This document shows, piece after piece, positions 20,615-30,511 of a DNA stretch of 64,000 nt; positions within the stretch are counted from its first letter, which is position 1, and each line of letters opens with the position of its first letter. The translations under genes were made by a program, and so were the position numbers. The notes under the pieces were generated by a model. That model saw only the letters and a list, made by a program, of their open reading frames with translations, was not told the origin of the DNA and ran no database searches. The stretch covers positions 620,001-684,000 of the forward strand of contig CP060755.1 of NCBI GenBank assembly GCA_023205875.1, in the 5' to 3' direction. Source of the DNA: Chloropicon primus (lineage: Eukaryota; Chlorophyta; Chloropicophyceae; Chloropicales; Chloropicaceae).

Positions 20615-21922
20615 ATGGAAAGGAAAGGGAGGGAAAGTGCAGGAGTCTCCGGGATGTCCCTGGAGGCGCTTGAGGCTCTGAACAATGAGCTGGAGCAGAG
20701 GGCGGCCACGAGCGTGGCAGCAGCGGAGCAGGCGTTGCGAGCCGTGCAACACAAGGAGGAGGACATCGCACAGAACGCGGAAAAGCTTGTGCAAGCGGCC
20801 GCGAAGAGGGCAACCAAGAGCGAGACCCCTCTGTCAAGGGCGAAGATGCAGGGGAAGGAGAACAAAGTTGTCGAGGATGAGTTCGAGCCGCGGGTCAGGA
20901 GCCAGGTGTCAAGGCCAAGCAGTGCGAGGCGCAAACCGCAGGAGGAGCTTCAACAGAAGCAGGCTCTGAAGACACCACCCGGCTCCTCGATTTCCAAGGC
21001 AGGCAAGGAGGGGACGCCTTCCAGTATCTCTTCGAGGTCAGGCGGCGTCACTCCTCACTCCTCTCGCGATAAGGATTCCCCAACGTTGTCCTCTCTTCCC
21101 AGCGACTTCGACCTGCCATCCCGGCCCGACGCGCAAGTGAGGCTATACAAGGCGAGGATCAAGGCCCTGGAGGCGGACCTTCAGGCGCAAGAGGTAAGCT
21201 TGTCCTTCTCCATCCATTCCCCTCACCATTGGGCCGGTGTTTTCTGACCGACCACCCCACCTTTGTGTTCCTCGTTACATGGTTGCTTCCCTCGAAGACT
21301 GTTTTGAGCCAGCGCACGAAGGAGCTGAACCAGAAAGAAGTTTTGGTCAAGCAGCTGAAAGGGAACCAGGCCAAGTTAGAGAAAGAGAACCGTGCGATGA
21401 GATCCGCGATCGAAAAGTATCAAAAGTCCCAGCAGGTTCTCAAGGGCGAGCTCGAGGAGAAGGACAACCTTCTCGAGGAAGCCACGAGGCACGGGGACAA
21501 GGCCTCCAGGGAGAAGCAGAAGATGGAGAAGGACATGAAGAGCAGAGAGGTTCGCATGCAGCGAGCTATCGAGGAGATCGATCGCTACAAGTCCATGGTG
21601 GACGAGATGAAGTCCCTGGAGAAGGACAGAAGGTGCGAACGGAAGCCACTTCATCGCGGCCCTCACGGTCGGTCTCCTTTTACTGACTCCTTCCTCACTC
21701 CCCGTCAACGCAAGGTACGTCAACCGGGAGGATCACTTGAGGCTCGTGCAAGAGAAGACAAAACTCGAGAAGCAGAAGAACGAATTGCTTTCCGTTTTCA
21801 AGAAGCAAGCCAAGCTTGTGGATGTCCTGAAGAAGCAAAAGATTCACCTGGAAGCGGCCACGGCTTTGAAATTTTCAGAATCCGAGTTCCTCCGCACCCT
21901 CGACGGCGTCGGTGGCCATTAA
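20615..21922 (+). CDS. TEX9: TEX9-like coiled-coil protein
   Basis: Three exons: 20615-21193, 21298-21632 and 21715-21922; introns 104 and 82 nt, GT-AG; 373 residues (animal TEX9 ~390). N-terminal half is polar with LEALEALNNELEQRA; the C-terminal half is a long coiled coil. The hallmark end, KKQAKLVDVLKKQKIHLEAA followed by LKFSESEFLRTLD, matches TEX9, a protein of ciliated and flagellated species linked to centriolar satellites. Only 68 bp separate its stop from the DDX52 start. Head-to-head with the kinesin gene. Confidence 0.72.
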
Positions 21923-21990
21923 CCACCTTGTGTAATACGACGACGACAACGACGACGACTGCTCTCCGTTCCGTGTCGGCGACAGAGACG

Positions 21991-23874
21991 ATGGGAGCCT
22001 CGGTCAGGTCCGAGCTCAGTTCCCTCTTGCGCGGCATCAAGCCTCGGAAGAAACGTGCGGCGCAAGCGGCGACGGCATCGGCATTGGTATCGGCAACGCA
22101 CGACGACGCCCATGCTCCTGCTCCCCGTGTTGGTGGTGCGGGTTCCGTCCAAGGGAAGGAGAGGAAGCAGGCCAAGGCCGCCAAGGTGAAGATCTTGGGT
22201 GACGGTCTATCGGGGACCAGCAAGGCGGGAGTCGACACCTTCGGTGGTCTGGCGGACCACAAGGCATTGAAGATACCGGCGTGGCTTGCGAGGGGGGCTC
22301 AACTCTGCACCAATGAGGGAGAGAGGTTGTCGGGGCTCGGGGACAATGCAGAGGGGATTGTTGGGGATGTCGGCCTGACGGAGATCCAGCGGCACGCGAT
22401 TCCGGTGGCGATAGAGGGGCGAGATCTCCTCGCCGTAGCGCCGACGGGATCGGGCAAAACGCTTGCCTTCCTCGTGCCCTCCGTTGCACTCTCGGTGAGA
22501 GCGAAGAAGGCGGAGAGAAGCAAGGCGCTCAAGGCGGGGAGGGGAAGCAGCCTTGGGACCAGTGACGCGGATGGTGAGCCCACGACGCCTGTGAGGGGCG
22601 GGGGAAAGGGGAGCAAGGGGCCTTACGCCGTGCTGGTGAGTCCGACGAGGGAGCTGGCCTCCCAGACGTACCGCGAGTTGCGCAGGCTCTTGCTGAAAAC
22701 GCCCAAGAAGAAGCGGTTGAACGTCCAGCTTCTCACGAATTCGAACACGAGAGGCCCCCAGGAAGGCGATAAGGTGGATGGATCGGAGAAAGCCAAGAGG
22801 ATCAGTGCCGACATTGTGGTGTCGACCCCGCCGAGACTGGCTCACGCCATCAGCGAAGGCGCCGTGAAGCTGTCAAGGGCGAGAATGCTGGTGCTGGACG
22901 AGGCGGACAAGCTCTTCAGCGACGACACTTTCCTGGAGAACATCGACGCCGTGATGTCCTCGTGCACTCACAAGCGGCTCAGGCGTTGCATTTACACGGC
23001 CACTCTTCCCGAGACAGCGGAAGAGATGCTGAGGAATGTAATGAGGCAGCCGGTGCGCATCACCGTCGGGGAAAGGAACGCCGCGAACTCTTTGGTGAAG
23101 CAGAGCTTGATCTTCTGCGGAGTGGAGGGGGACAAAGGATCTGCCAAGGGGAAGGGAAAAAAGGAGTCCGGCAGCACCTACATTTCTGGCAAGCTTGCTG
23201 CAATCAGGCAACTCGTCGCGAGCGGGAAGTTGATTCCGCCCGTCCTCGTCTTTGTCCAGTCCAAGGACAGGGCAACCCAGCTGTACGAAGCACTTCGTTT
23301 TGACGGCATGAACATCGATGGTAAGTAAACCTTTAAGAAGGCAACGACAACCAAGGGGGTTCGATAGATAGATAGATAGAGAGAGAGAGAGAAGAGAAGA
23401 GAGTACTGACTCGGAATTTTTCATCTTCACATGGTTTGGAACGCAGTGATTCATGCGGGCAGGACAGCAAAGGAGAGGGCCAGGGCTGTGCAGAACTTTC
23501 GATCCGGCTCCACGTGGATTCTGATCACCACTGATCTCATGGCGAGGGGCATGGACATTCTTGGCGTGAATACTGTGGTGAACTTTGACTGTCCGGGGGT
23601 TCGTTCTGACTACGTGCACCGTGTAGGAAGGACAGGGCGGGCCGGCCACGAAGGGAATTGCTTCACTCTGTACACGGAGGAGGACTTCGGATCGCTTCAC
23701 ATGATTGCGAGCTGCATGAAGACCTCTGGCAACGAGGCGCCAGAGTGGATGCTAAAGATTCCAAGGAAGCACGGAGGTCAAGCGAAAAAGTACGTCCCCC
23801 CAAAGAGGAAAGACATCATCACCGACGCCAAGGCGACGGCTGCGAAGAGGAGAAAGACTGGAAAGAAGAAGTAA
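21991..23874 (+). CDS. DDX52: DEAD-box RNA helicase DDX52/ROK1
   Basis: Exons 21991-23320 and 23447-23874 with a 126-nt intron splitting a valine codon; 585 residues. Motifs in order: Q-like LTEIQRHAIP, motif I APTGSGKT, Ia SPTREL, II DEAD in VLDEADKL, III TAT, and VI HRVGRTGRAG, plus the ROK1-type DVIHAGRT junction exactly at the splice site. ROK1 releases a snoRNA during 18S rRNA processing in the nucleolus. A Gly/Lys-rich insert lies between motif I and Ia. The reading frame is open far upstream through TEX9, but residues before ATG 21991 have no helicase similarity. Ends in a Lys-rich tail. Confidence 0.9.
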
Positions 23875-23951
23875 GTCATATTTGTTTTGTACAAAAAGTT
23901 GTTGTTTAGTTTACATACTTATATGAACAGACCTGCTCAGAGTCAAGAGTC

Positions 23952-24584
23952 TCACCACCTGCGCCGGAGCTGCGTTCTGAGATCATTCGGCGACTTCTGT
24001 CGGTGGTCCTCTCTGCCCCTCTTCGCGGACTTGTTCTTGTTCTTGTACATGTACCTGCACTCCGAGTGGTGGTGCGTGTCCTCTCCGCAACAAGCACAAG
24101 TGATGAATCCCTGGTAGTCACCACCACCGCTTCCCCCCCTCTTCTTGTCATTCACTGCGCCCCCTGCCACGTTGCAGGACAAGTGCCCCTTCTTGCCGCA
24201 GTCAATGCAAGTCACCAGCGCCAAGTCCTTGGTGTGATACTCAAAGGAGCACTTCTTGGCATCGAACTCGTGCTCATTGGAGTTGGCACAGTTCCTGCTG
24301 CCGCACCTCAAGCAGATCCGATACACGGCTCTCGCCTCGCGACACTCGCGCGCCGTGTGTCCCGGCTTGAGACATCTGTAGCACAGGGTGTTCGGGCACT
24401 CGGCCCTCACGTGTCCGAACTGTCCGCAAAGAAAACATGGCTTCTGGGTGGCATCGTAGGGACAATCCCTCAAAATGTGGCCCGCTCCGCCGCAGCGGTA
24501 GCACCTTCTCACGCGTCTCTCCCACTCGGTCTCCGGGTCGAAGTACCGCGGAACCCTGTCCGCTATCGGAGTCGTCGCCGTCAT
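23952..24584 (-). CDS. CCHC zinc-knuckle protein (ZCCHC7/Air-like)
   Basis: Single exon, 210 residues from the first ATG after an in-frame stop (near 24618). Contains at least four CCHC knuckles: CYRCGGAGHILRDC, CFLCGQFGHVRAEC, CYRCLKPGHTAREC, CIDCGKKGHLSC, plus an irregular CLRCGSRNC and CACCGEDTHHHSEC. This order resembles Air1/2 and ZCCHC7, the RNA-binding partner in the TRAMP nuclear RNA surveillance complex; a CNBP-like nucleic acid chaperone is an alternative. Basic C-terminal tail. Convergent with DDX52, 77 bp apart; divergent from the HARE-HTH gene. Confidence 0.75.
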   Translation of the reverse strand: MTATTPIADRVPRYFDPETEWERRVRRCYRCGGAGHILRDCPYDATQKPCFLCGQFGHVRAECPNTLCYRCLKPGHTARECREARAVYRICLRCGSRNCANSNEHEFDAKKCSFEYHTKDLALVTCIDCGKKGHLSCNVAGGAVNDKKRGGSGGGDYQGFITCACCGEDTHHHSECRYMYKNKNKSAKRGREDHRQKSPNDLRTQLRRRW

Positions 24585-24833
24585 CTCTCTCCTCCACTCC
24601 ACGGCGTCTGATCTTCACAGAGTCACCAGTTCGCAGCGCGCGCGCGGACGGCGACGAGGCTCCCTCCTCGGTGCGAAACCCTAATGGAGAAGGAGTTGAA
24701 AACGGGAGTGAGATTTAACGCCCGGGTTCGTCGCACGACAAGGGAGAGGGAAGGTGTTGTTGTCGAGGACTTTGCGCACGGACGGGGACGGCGAAGGGGA
24801 GAAGGTGTTGAAAGAACGGAAGCGCATCTCAAG

Positions 24834-24879
24834 GGCTTTCGATTGATACCTCGGTTGAAGGTTTTGGCGCACGGAGTGG
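24834..24879 (+). promoter_or_regulatory. shared promoter element, HARE-HTH gene
   Basis: CTTTCGATTG, then CGGTTGAAGGTTTT, then GGCGCACGGAGTGG at the 30-nt offset. About 157 bp before the ATG at 25036. The remainder of 24585-25035 holds no recognisable gene. Confidence 0.55.
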
Positions 24880-25035
24880 TCCTCTCGCTCGCTCGCTCTC
24901 TTTGCTACGACAGGCGTTACAGGAGGAGGTTGCCTCGAAGTTTGTTTCGTGAGTTGTTGGCTCGGTTGTGTGACGAGGAAGAGAAAGGCAAGTCTTCGTC
25001 GAGCTGCGCAGTGTCGTGCGGTGCTTTGTTTCATC

Positions 25036-26262
25036 ATGAGGCGTCCCACGAGACAGATATGCTGGACACGCACCAGGTCGACGGCGGCGATGATCGCGGC
25101 GGCGAGGGCCGACGACGGTGGTGATGACGACAAGGGAGGGTTGTCCCCAGGTGCCATGGACATGGACGTGGACGGAGAGTATTTGGCGAGCTTCGTGACG
25201 GGCTCTACGACGATCATCGAAGAGGAGAGTGACAGTGAGGAGGATAGTGGTGGTGCGGGTTCGTCCTTCCAACCTGAGCCAGCAGAGGTGACTATGATGG
25301 GAGGCAACGCACGTCCTATCAAGACTAGGAATGGAAAGAGAACGCTTGTGGCTGCCATCTACCTCGTTCTTCAAGATGCGGGAGAGAGCTTGCGTGTCAA
25401 AGAGATCCTTGGCCGGATCCGGGCCAAGAAGTTGTATGTGTTCAGGCGTATGGATGGTTCTGTTCATACTGATCCGAAGAAAATGCGGAGAACTGTCAGC
25501 TCTACTTGTTCAAGGAGCCCCCGCTTTCTTCGCACTGCACGTGGAACTCATGCCATTGCCAAGAAATACTTGAATGGGTCTAATACTCAAGGTGCTGTCA
25601 GCATCTCACCGCTTCGGGATGTCGTCTATCGCGTTCTTCAAGATGCGGGAGGGAGCTTGCACGTGAAGGAGATCTTTGGTCGGATCCGGGCCAAGAAGCT
25701 ATATGTGTTCAGGCGGAAAGATGGTTCTGTTCATACTGATCCGAAGAGAATGCGGAACGCTGTCAGCTCTGCTTGTGCACATGGCCCCCGCTTTGTTCGC
25801 ATTGCATACGGAAGATATGCCATCGCCAAGGAATACTTGAATCAATCATCCGCCGACAACCTCAATAAGCAGAATTCCAACACCACGACCAACAACAACA
25901 TGAAGACGACGAGATCTCCTTCTCCTTCTCCCTATGCTTTGGATTTGAGAGAGGCTCTCGAGTCCGGCCTGATGACGGAGGAGGAGTACGCCGAAGCCGT
26001 GCAGGAGGCCCAGCGTTATGACAGCAAGTCGCCGGAGAAGAAGAGGGAGATCGCGGACTACAACGAGGCGTTGAGGATCATCTTTGCGGACGCATCTCTT
26101 AAGCTGAGCGACAAGGAACAATGTATTGTGAAGAGAGAGTACCTCGGAAGAGGTCGGGCTCTGCAAGGCTCCTCGTCCTCCGTCGTCGAAGAGAACAAGA
26201 TCACGAAGCAAGACGGCCACTTCCATCGTCAAGGTCAAGCAGGAAGAGTGAGGTGGGAGTGA
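25036..26262 (+). CDS. protein with two tandem HARE-HTH (winged-helix-like) domains
   Basis: Single exon, 408 residues from ATG 25036; a Met at 25090 is an alternative. The first 100 residues are acidic and disordered. Two similar ~70-residue units follow at about 105-180 and 194-269, each running VLQDAGxSLxVKEI, GRIRAKKLYVFRR, DGSVHTDPK, then a RF-R segment: the pattern of HARE-HTH domains, which are thought to read DNA or chromatin state in restriction enzymes, ASXL and HB1 proteins. The C-terminal ~130 residues are polar with an Asn/Thr run and a charged helical segment (TEEEYAEAVQEAQRY). Nuclear role inferred. No full-length homologue recognised. Confidence 0.7.
   Translation: MRRPTRQICWTRTRSTAAMIAAARADDGGDDDKGGLSPGAMDMDVDGEYLASFVTGSTTIIEEESDSEEDSGGAGSSFQPEPAEVTMMGGNARPIKTRNGKRTLVAAIYLVLQDAGESLRVKEILGRIRAKKLYVFRRMDGSVHTDPKKMRRTVSSTCSRSPRFLRTARGTHAIAKKYLNGSNTQGAVSISPLRDVVYRVLQDAGGSLHVKEIFGRIRAKKLYVFRRKDGSVHTDPKRMRNAVSSACAHGPRFVRIAYGRYAIAKEYLNQSSADNLNKQNSNTTTNNNMKTTRSPSPSPYALDLREALESGLMTEEEYAEAVQEAQRYDSKSPEKKREIADYNEALRIIFADASLKLSDKEQCIVKREYLGRGRALQGSSSSVVEENKITKQDGHFHRQGQAGRVRWE
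25366..25842 (+). repeat. in-frame tandem duplication, two 210-bp units 267 bp apart
   Basis: 25366-25575 and 25633-25842 align without gaps and share long exact runs (for example GATCCGGGCCAAGAAG and GATGGTTCTGTTCATACTG). They encode the two HARE-HTH units. Confidence 0.9.
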
Positions 26263-26332
26263 AGTGCGCAGAGCGAAAAAAACCCAATAATGCCTACCGT
26301 CACCCCATAGAAACGTTTACTCCTTGATTACA

Positions 26333-27259
26333 CTATAACTTTTGTCTTTTGACTGGGGCCTGCATGACCACGGTTTTCGAGGAAAGCTTTGGCTTGTCGA
26401 AGCCAAGCTGCGAGGAGCTTCCCCCGGCCCCACCCATCACGGGATTGGTGCTTTGCAGGAGCTCCGTTCGCTTCTCCTCAAGCTCTTCGAGAATCCCCTC
26501 GAGCTCCCCAGGCTTCGCGTCCGTCTTCCTCAGGACGGAGATGGCTTTCTGGACCTCCTCCGCCGCTTCCCTCATGATCCCCGCCTTGGAGCTCGGGTCC
26601 TTTGCCGACAGCTGGAGGGCGAGGCAGAGCTTGTAGTGGATCTCCGCGAGGTTCCTCTCGGCGCCACTCACGCCCTCGAGGGTCTTGAGGGCACTCTTGA
26701 AGTCCGAGATTGACGTCTCGAAATCCTCCCTCTCCATGCTGAGCTCGGCGAGGGCCGTGTACACGTCCGCGACCTCCCTCTCGTGCCCCTCCTCCTTGGC
26801 GTAGATCAAGCGCGCCGTCTCCAGGTTCCTCCACGCGAGCTCCATGTCGTTCTCCTCCTCCTCGACGTCGTCCTCCTCCCCCTCGACCTCCTCCACGTTC
26901 TCGTCAGCCTCCTCGTTCTCCTTCCCTCCCCCCTGCTCCTTCTGCTCGTCCTCCTTGAGCTGCTTGATGGCCTTCTCGACCATAGCCTTCTGCACCGGCG
27001 CACCGAACACGTCGTTCTCCAGCTTCGCCTTGGAGAAGAGCGCCAACCCGTAGTTGTAGAACGCCGGGGCGCACTCCGCAGACAGCTCGCCGTACTTGCC
27101 GCACCTGTACTCCAGAACTTGCGTCAGCAAGTCTATGGCCTCCTCGCACACCTCTGGCGTAGCCTCCGTCGCGTTAATGATCTCCAGAGCCTTTTGGTAC
27201 CTCTTCTTGTCCTCCTCCTCCTCCTTCGTCACCGCAACCGCCGCCTTCCCCTTCTCCAT
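26333..27259 (-). CDS. NASP: histone chaperone NASP / SHNi-TPR protein
   Basis: Single exon, 308 residues from ATG 27259. TPR segments surround an acidic insert (NEEADENVEEVEGEEDDVEE at about 115-140), and the SHNi-TPR signature DMELAWRNLETARLIYAKEE follows, then further TPRs (VADVYTALAELSMERED, NLAEIHYKLCLALQ) and a basic tail ending KRQKL, a likely nuclear signal. NASP/Hif1/Sim3 proteins hold H3 and H3-H4 before chromatin assembly. Convergent with the HARE-HTH gene (70 bp), divergent from a bromodomain gene. Confidence 0.87.
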   Translation of the reverse strand: MEKGKAAVAVTKEEEEDKKRYQKALEIINATEATPEVCEEAIDLLTQVLEYRCGKYGELSAECAPAFYNYGLALFSKAKLENDVFGAPVQKAMVEKAIKQLKEDEQKEQGGGKENEEADENVEEVEGEEDDVEEEENDMELAWRNLETARLIYAKEEGHEREVADVYTALAELSMEREDFETSISDFKSALKTLEGVSGAERNLAEIHYKLCLALQLSAKDPSSKAGIMREAAEEVQKAISVLRKTDAKPGELEGILEELEEKRTELLQSTNPVMGGAGGSSSQLGFDKPKLSSKTVVMQAPVKRQKL

Positions 27260-27380
27260 CGCGCAGTCCTCTCTCTCTCTCTCTCTCTCTCTTGTGCTCT
27301 CTCGTCTGAGCAACCTATCCTTGGCATGGCATGGCACAGACACCAAAGCAAAACGATCTCGTTTCAGTCTTCTCCCATGC

Positions 27381-27427
27381 TCCACAGAGCGTCGTTCCTC
27401 TCAACATAGTAACCAAACGAAAGATCG
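27381..27427 (-). promoter_or_regulatory. shared promoter element, NASP gene
   Basis: Minus strand: CTTTCGTTTGG, then GTTGAGAGGAAC, then GACGCTCTGTGGAGC at the 30-nt offset. Ends about 122 bp before the ATG. Confidence 0.65.
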
Positions 27428-27600
27428 TGACGAGGAGAAGGCTCCAACGAAGCTTTCCCTCCCCTTGTCACTCACCCACTTGCCCTCCTCCCGTCCTGAA
27501 CTCACCTCCGATCGATTCGATCGATCGCCTCCGTCTCTGTCGTTTCTTCTTCGTTGCATTTCACGCGGGAAAAAATCTCTCTCGCCGAGAAACCCTACAG

Positions 27601-27606
<6 letters not shown>

Positions 27607-27650
<44 letters not shown>
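27607..27650. repeat. (GA)n microsatellite
   Basis: Perfect GA repeat between the divergent NASP and bromodomain genes, followed by GATCGATCGATCGATC. Confidence 0.95.
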
Positions 27651-27652
<2 letters not shown>

Positions 27653-27735
27653 TCGATCGATCGATCGGCAAGGGCGGAGGTGAAGAGGAAGGGGAGGAGG
27701 AGAGGACAACACGAACAGAATCTTCTTTTCGTGAT

Positions 27736-27781
27736 CATTCGTTGGACTCGTCGCTCAAGGGAAGCGGCGTTGTGGTGAGGA
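27736..27781 (+). promoter_or_regulatory. shared promoter element, bromodomain gene
   Basis: CATTCGTTGG (CTTTC box with one change), then CGCTCAAGGGAAGC, then GGCGTTGTGGTGAGG at the 30-nt offset. Ends 63 bp before the ATG. Confidence 0.6.
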
Positions 27782-27843
27782 CACACAGACAGAGTTTGTG
27801 AGAGAGGGGAGTGTCTGGTGGGCCAAGGAGGCCAGCAGGTGTT

Positions 27844-29022
27844 ATGGTGGATGACGCCAAGGTGAAGAGGCTGTGCGAGGAGGCCGACAGGGAGTGGAGG
27901 AAGAACATCAAGAGGAAGATATGCGACGCTTCGGTGGTGACGGACCAGATCGCGGAGCGGGCGATCAAGCTTCTCAGGGACCAGAACGTGAGGTTGGCAA
28001 CGTCGAAGAGCTCCACGCCTGCTGTGGCGCTGGTGGACGAGGCGGGCCTGGAGAAGATGGCGAACGACAAGGGGATATGCGCTGTGGCCGAGAAGCGGCT
28101 GGCCATCCTCGCGAACAAGGCGACGCTCCTTATCCTGGAGAGGTTGATGTCCCACAAGTGGGCGTGGCTGTTTAACGAGCCCGTGAACGCGGAGGAGCTG
28201 AACTTGAAGGACTACCACACGATAGTCAAGAAGCCGATGGCCTTGAGCACGGTCAAGAACCGCGCCCAGCTCGGCCTCTACAAGACGGCCACGGAGGCCG
28301 CGAGCGACATACGGCTCGTCTTTGAGAACGCCCAGCTCTACAACAAGCCGGGCTCGGACGTGAACATCATGGCCTCGGCCATGCTGGAAAAGTTCGAGGA
28401 GCTCTGGCACAGCAAAGTCACGCAGAAGTTCAACGAGGACGAGGCCATGGCCAAGCAGGAGGAGAGCGTCGCGAGGAAGAAGAGGGTGGACGCGCTGAAG
28501 GCCCAGCAGAACGGGGTTTTCCGACAGAAGTGCCTGAGCTACGAGAGGCTGCTGTGCGACGTGGAGAGCTACCTGGTCGACGTGCAGCAGCAAGTTATCG
28601 TAAGCTGCAAGCCGGTTGCTAGGGAGAAGAGGAAGCGGGCCCAGGACCTCCTGCAGACGCTTCCCTTCGAGAAAGTGAAGCCGGCGCTCGGGGTGGTGCT
28701 GCAGAGGTACCCGGAGATGCTGAACACGTCAACGCAGGAGATGGAGGTTGACCTGAACAAGGTGGACCCCCTGACCCTCCGGCACGTCCTCTTGCTGCTT
28801 TCCAAGGCGGAAAAGGAGGACGCGAAGAGGGAAGGGATGGAGGGCACCCCCGTCGAGGAGGACGACGGCGCGGTGAAGGACGATTTGAGAGCCTGGGTGA
28901 ACACGATGTGCAAACTCGTGAAGCTGAAGCACGGGGACGTGGGGGACAACAAAAATCTTGCCCGAGGGGAGGAAGGGCGCAAAGGGCCTCTCGAGGGCAG
29001 TCGGTTGAACATCACCACGTAG
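27844..29022 (+). CDS. BET-type bromodomain protein (bromodomain plus NET domain)
   Basis: Single exon, 392 residues. The bromodomain covers about 85-190: LMSHKWAWLFNEPVNAEEL, DYHTIVKKPMALSTVKNR, and the acetyl-lysine-binding Asn in LVFENAQLYNKPGSDV. A NET/ET domain follows at about 250-325 (KRKRAQDLLQTLPFEKVKPA and EMEVDLNKVDPLTLRHVLL). This one-bromodomain arrangement is that of plant GTE and protist BET proteins, which read acetylated histones and recruit transcription machinery. A charged coiled region lies between the domains. The preceding frame has GTG but no upstream ATG. Confidence 0.87.
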   Translation: MVDDAKVKRLCEEADREWRKNIKRKICDASVVTDQIAERAIKLLRDQNVRLATSKSSTPAVALVDEAGLEKMANDKGICAVAEKRLAILANKATLLILERLMSHKWAWLFNEPVNAEELNLKDYHTIVKKPMALSTVKNRAQLGLYKTATEAASDIRLVFENAQLYNKPGSDVNIMASAMLEKFEELWHSKVTQKFNEDEAMAKQEESVARKKRVDALKAQQNGVFRQKCLSYERLLCDVESYLVDVQQQVIVSCKPVAREKRKRAQDLLQTLPFEKVKPALGVVLQRYPEMLNTSTQEMEVDLNKVDPLTLRHVLLLLSKAEKEDAKREGMEGTPVEEDDGAVKDDLRAWVNTMCKLVKLKHGDVGDNKNLARGEEGRKGPLEGSRLNITT

Positions 29023-29149
29023 AGGTGCAGTGCGGCGTGTAAACAAATAATAGTTTTCTTCTTTGTAAAAGTAGCAGCGATAAAGTTAAATTAAACCTTA
29101 AAGAAGAATAATTTCCCGTAGCCCCCCCCCTGTCCTCCCCCCGTCCTCC

Positions 29150-30511
29150 TCACCGGTATGTGACCACGATGCCGTCGTGGATCCTGGTCCTTTGCACTTG
29201 CGCAATGCACTCAGCGATCCACATGATATTCCTGATCTCCTGCTCCTTGAGCTTGAAGTAGGAATAAAACACCCCGTAGTGGAACTGCTCCTGAAAGGTG
29301 TCCCTGCACATGTTCATCTCCTTGTCGTACCAGAACTTGTCGAGCATCTGGTTCCCGTCGTAGCGCATCTGAAGGAAGGAAGAAAAGAAAACACACACGA
29401 CCAAGTTTTTGCGCGCGTCAGTGGGAAAGTCATCGTCCCCCCCCCGCGCGCGTGGACTCACCTTGCTCACGATATCCGAGTACGACGGGTACCCGTCCAG
29501 CACCGAAGTGATTTGCTCGACGTCCTGAGCGGTTGCCAGGAATTTTCCGGCGCTGGGATAGAGCTGCCCAAAGTCCGTGAACAGCTTCATCTTGTCGTCG
29601 ACCGTCAAGTCCGTGTGCAAACTGTTGATCGCGATGCTGATCGTCCTCCTGTCGGCCTCGAAGTTCAGCAGGTGCTCCATCAGTCGAGAAGTGGTCGAGT
29701 TGAAGCCCTTGCAGTACGTCACAAAGTCCTTCAAGTAAGCCTTGTACAGCGTGTTCCTCAGGATCTCTATGTTCATCTCGTCCAGGTCCTCGGAGGACAA
29801 GTTCTCCGAAAAGTACTTTGCGAGCGGCGTGTCGATCAGAACGATCTTGTAAATGTCTTGCACGTTCTGGGCCACAGCCAGCGAGGCGATCCCGTCGAAC
29901 ATTCCCAGGGGGTGGCACTTCTCCAGGAGCTCCTGCACGTCTCGATCGTGAAGCGTTCCCGTGACGATGAGCACGACGTTGTCTATCATGTGCCCGTACG
30001 TGCAGTACTCGAGGAACGTGGACAGGGGAGCCTCCGAGTTGCACCGCAGGTAGTTGAACTCATCCAGGAACTGGTCCACGCACCTCTCCACGAGGGTTGT
30101 CGGGTGGAGGTTCGAGGACTCGTTCTGCAGGAACTTGCCGTAGCACGTTCCGGACAGCTGCAGCTTCAGGTCGTCCAGGGTCTCGCACTCGCACAAGTTG
30201 TTGTAGTCGCTCGTCGTCAACAGCTCTGACAGAAACCCTCGGAGGATGGCCTCTGCCAAGTCATTCAAAGAGAGTTGGCGACGGGGGTGGAGACAGAGAT
30301 TGGGAGAGAGAGAGACAAAGAGAAAGAAAGAGTCACAATGGCAGAAACGCTCGTCAGCACACGTCTACGTGCTTCGTCCTCGACCTTGGCGACGACCCCA
30401 GAGGCCTCTGGCAGACACCTTTGGGGCCAAACTCTTCCCTCGCCTCGCGTCGCCTCGCGCCGTTCACTCACCAAGAAAGCCATCTTTGGCGTTGAAGTAA
30501 AGAGCTTCCAT
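29150..30511 (-). CDS. ATP6V0D: V-type ATPase V0 subunit d
   Basis: Three exons: 30472-30511 (40 nt), 29462-30252, 29150-29368; introns of 219 and 93 nt, GT-AG; 349 residues against ~351 in the family. The first exon gives MEALYFNAKDGFL and joins precisely to EAILRGF, reproducing the family N-terminus. Further signatures: CETLDDLKLQL, TYGHMIDNVVLIVTGTLHDR, CHPLGMFD, LDEMNIEILRNTLYKAYL, FEADRRTISIAINS, QFHYGVFYSYFKLKEQE and RNIMWIAECIAQ. Subunit d couples the rotor ring to the central stalk of the proton pump. The last intron has a length divisible by three and no stop. Confidence 0.92.
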
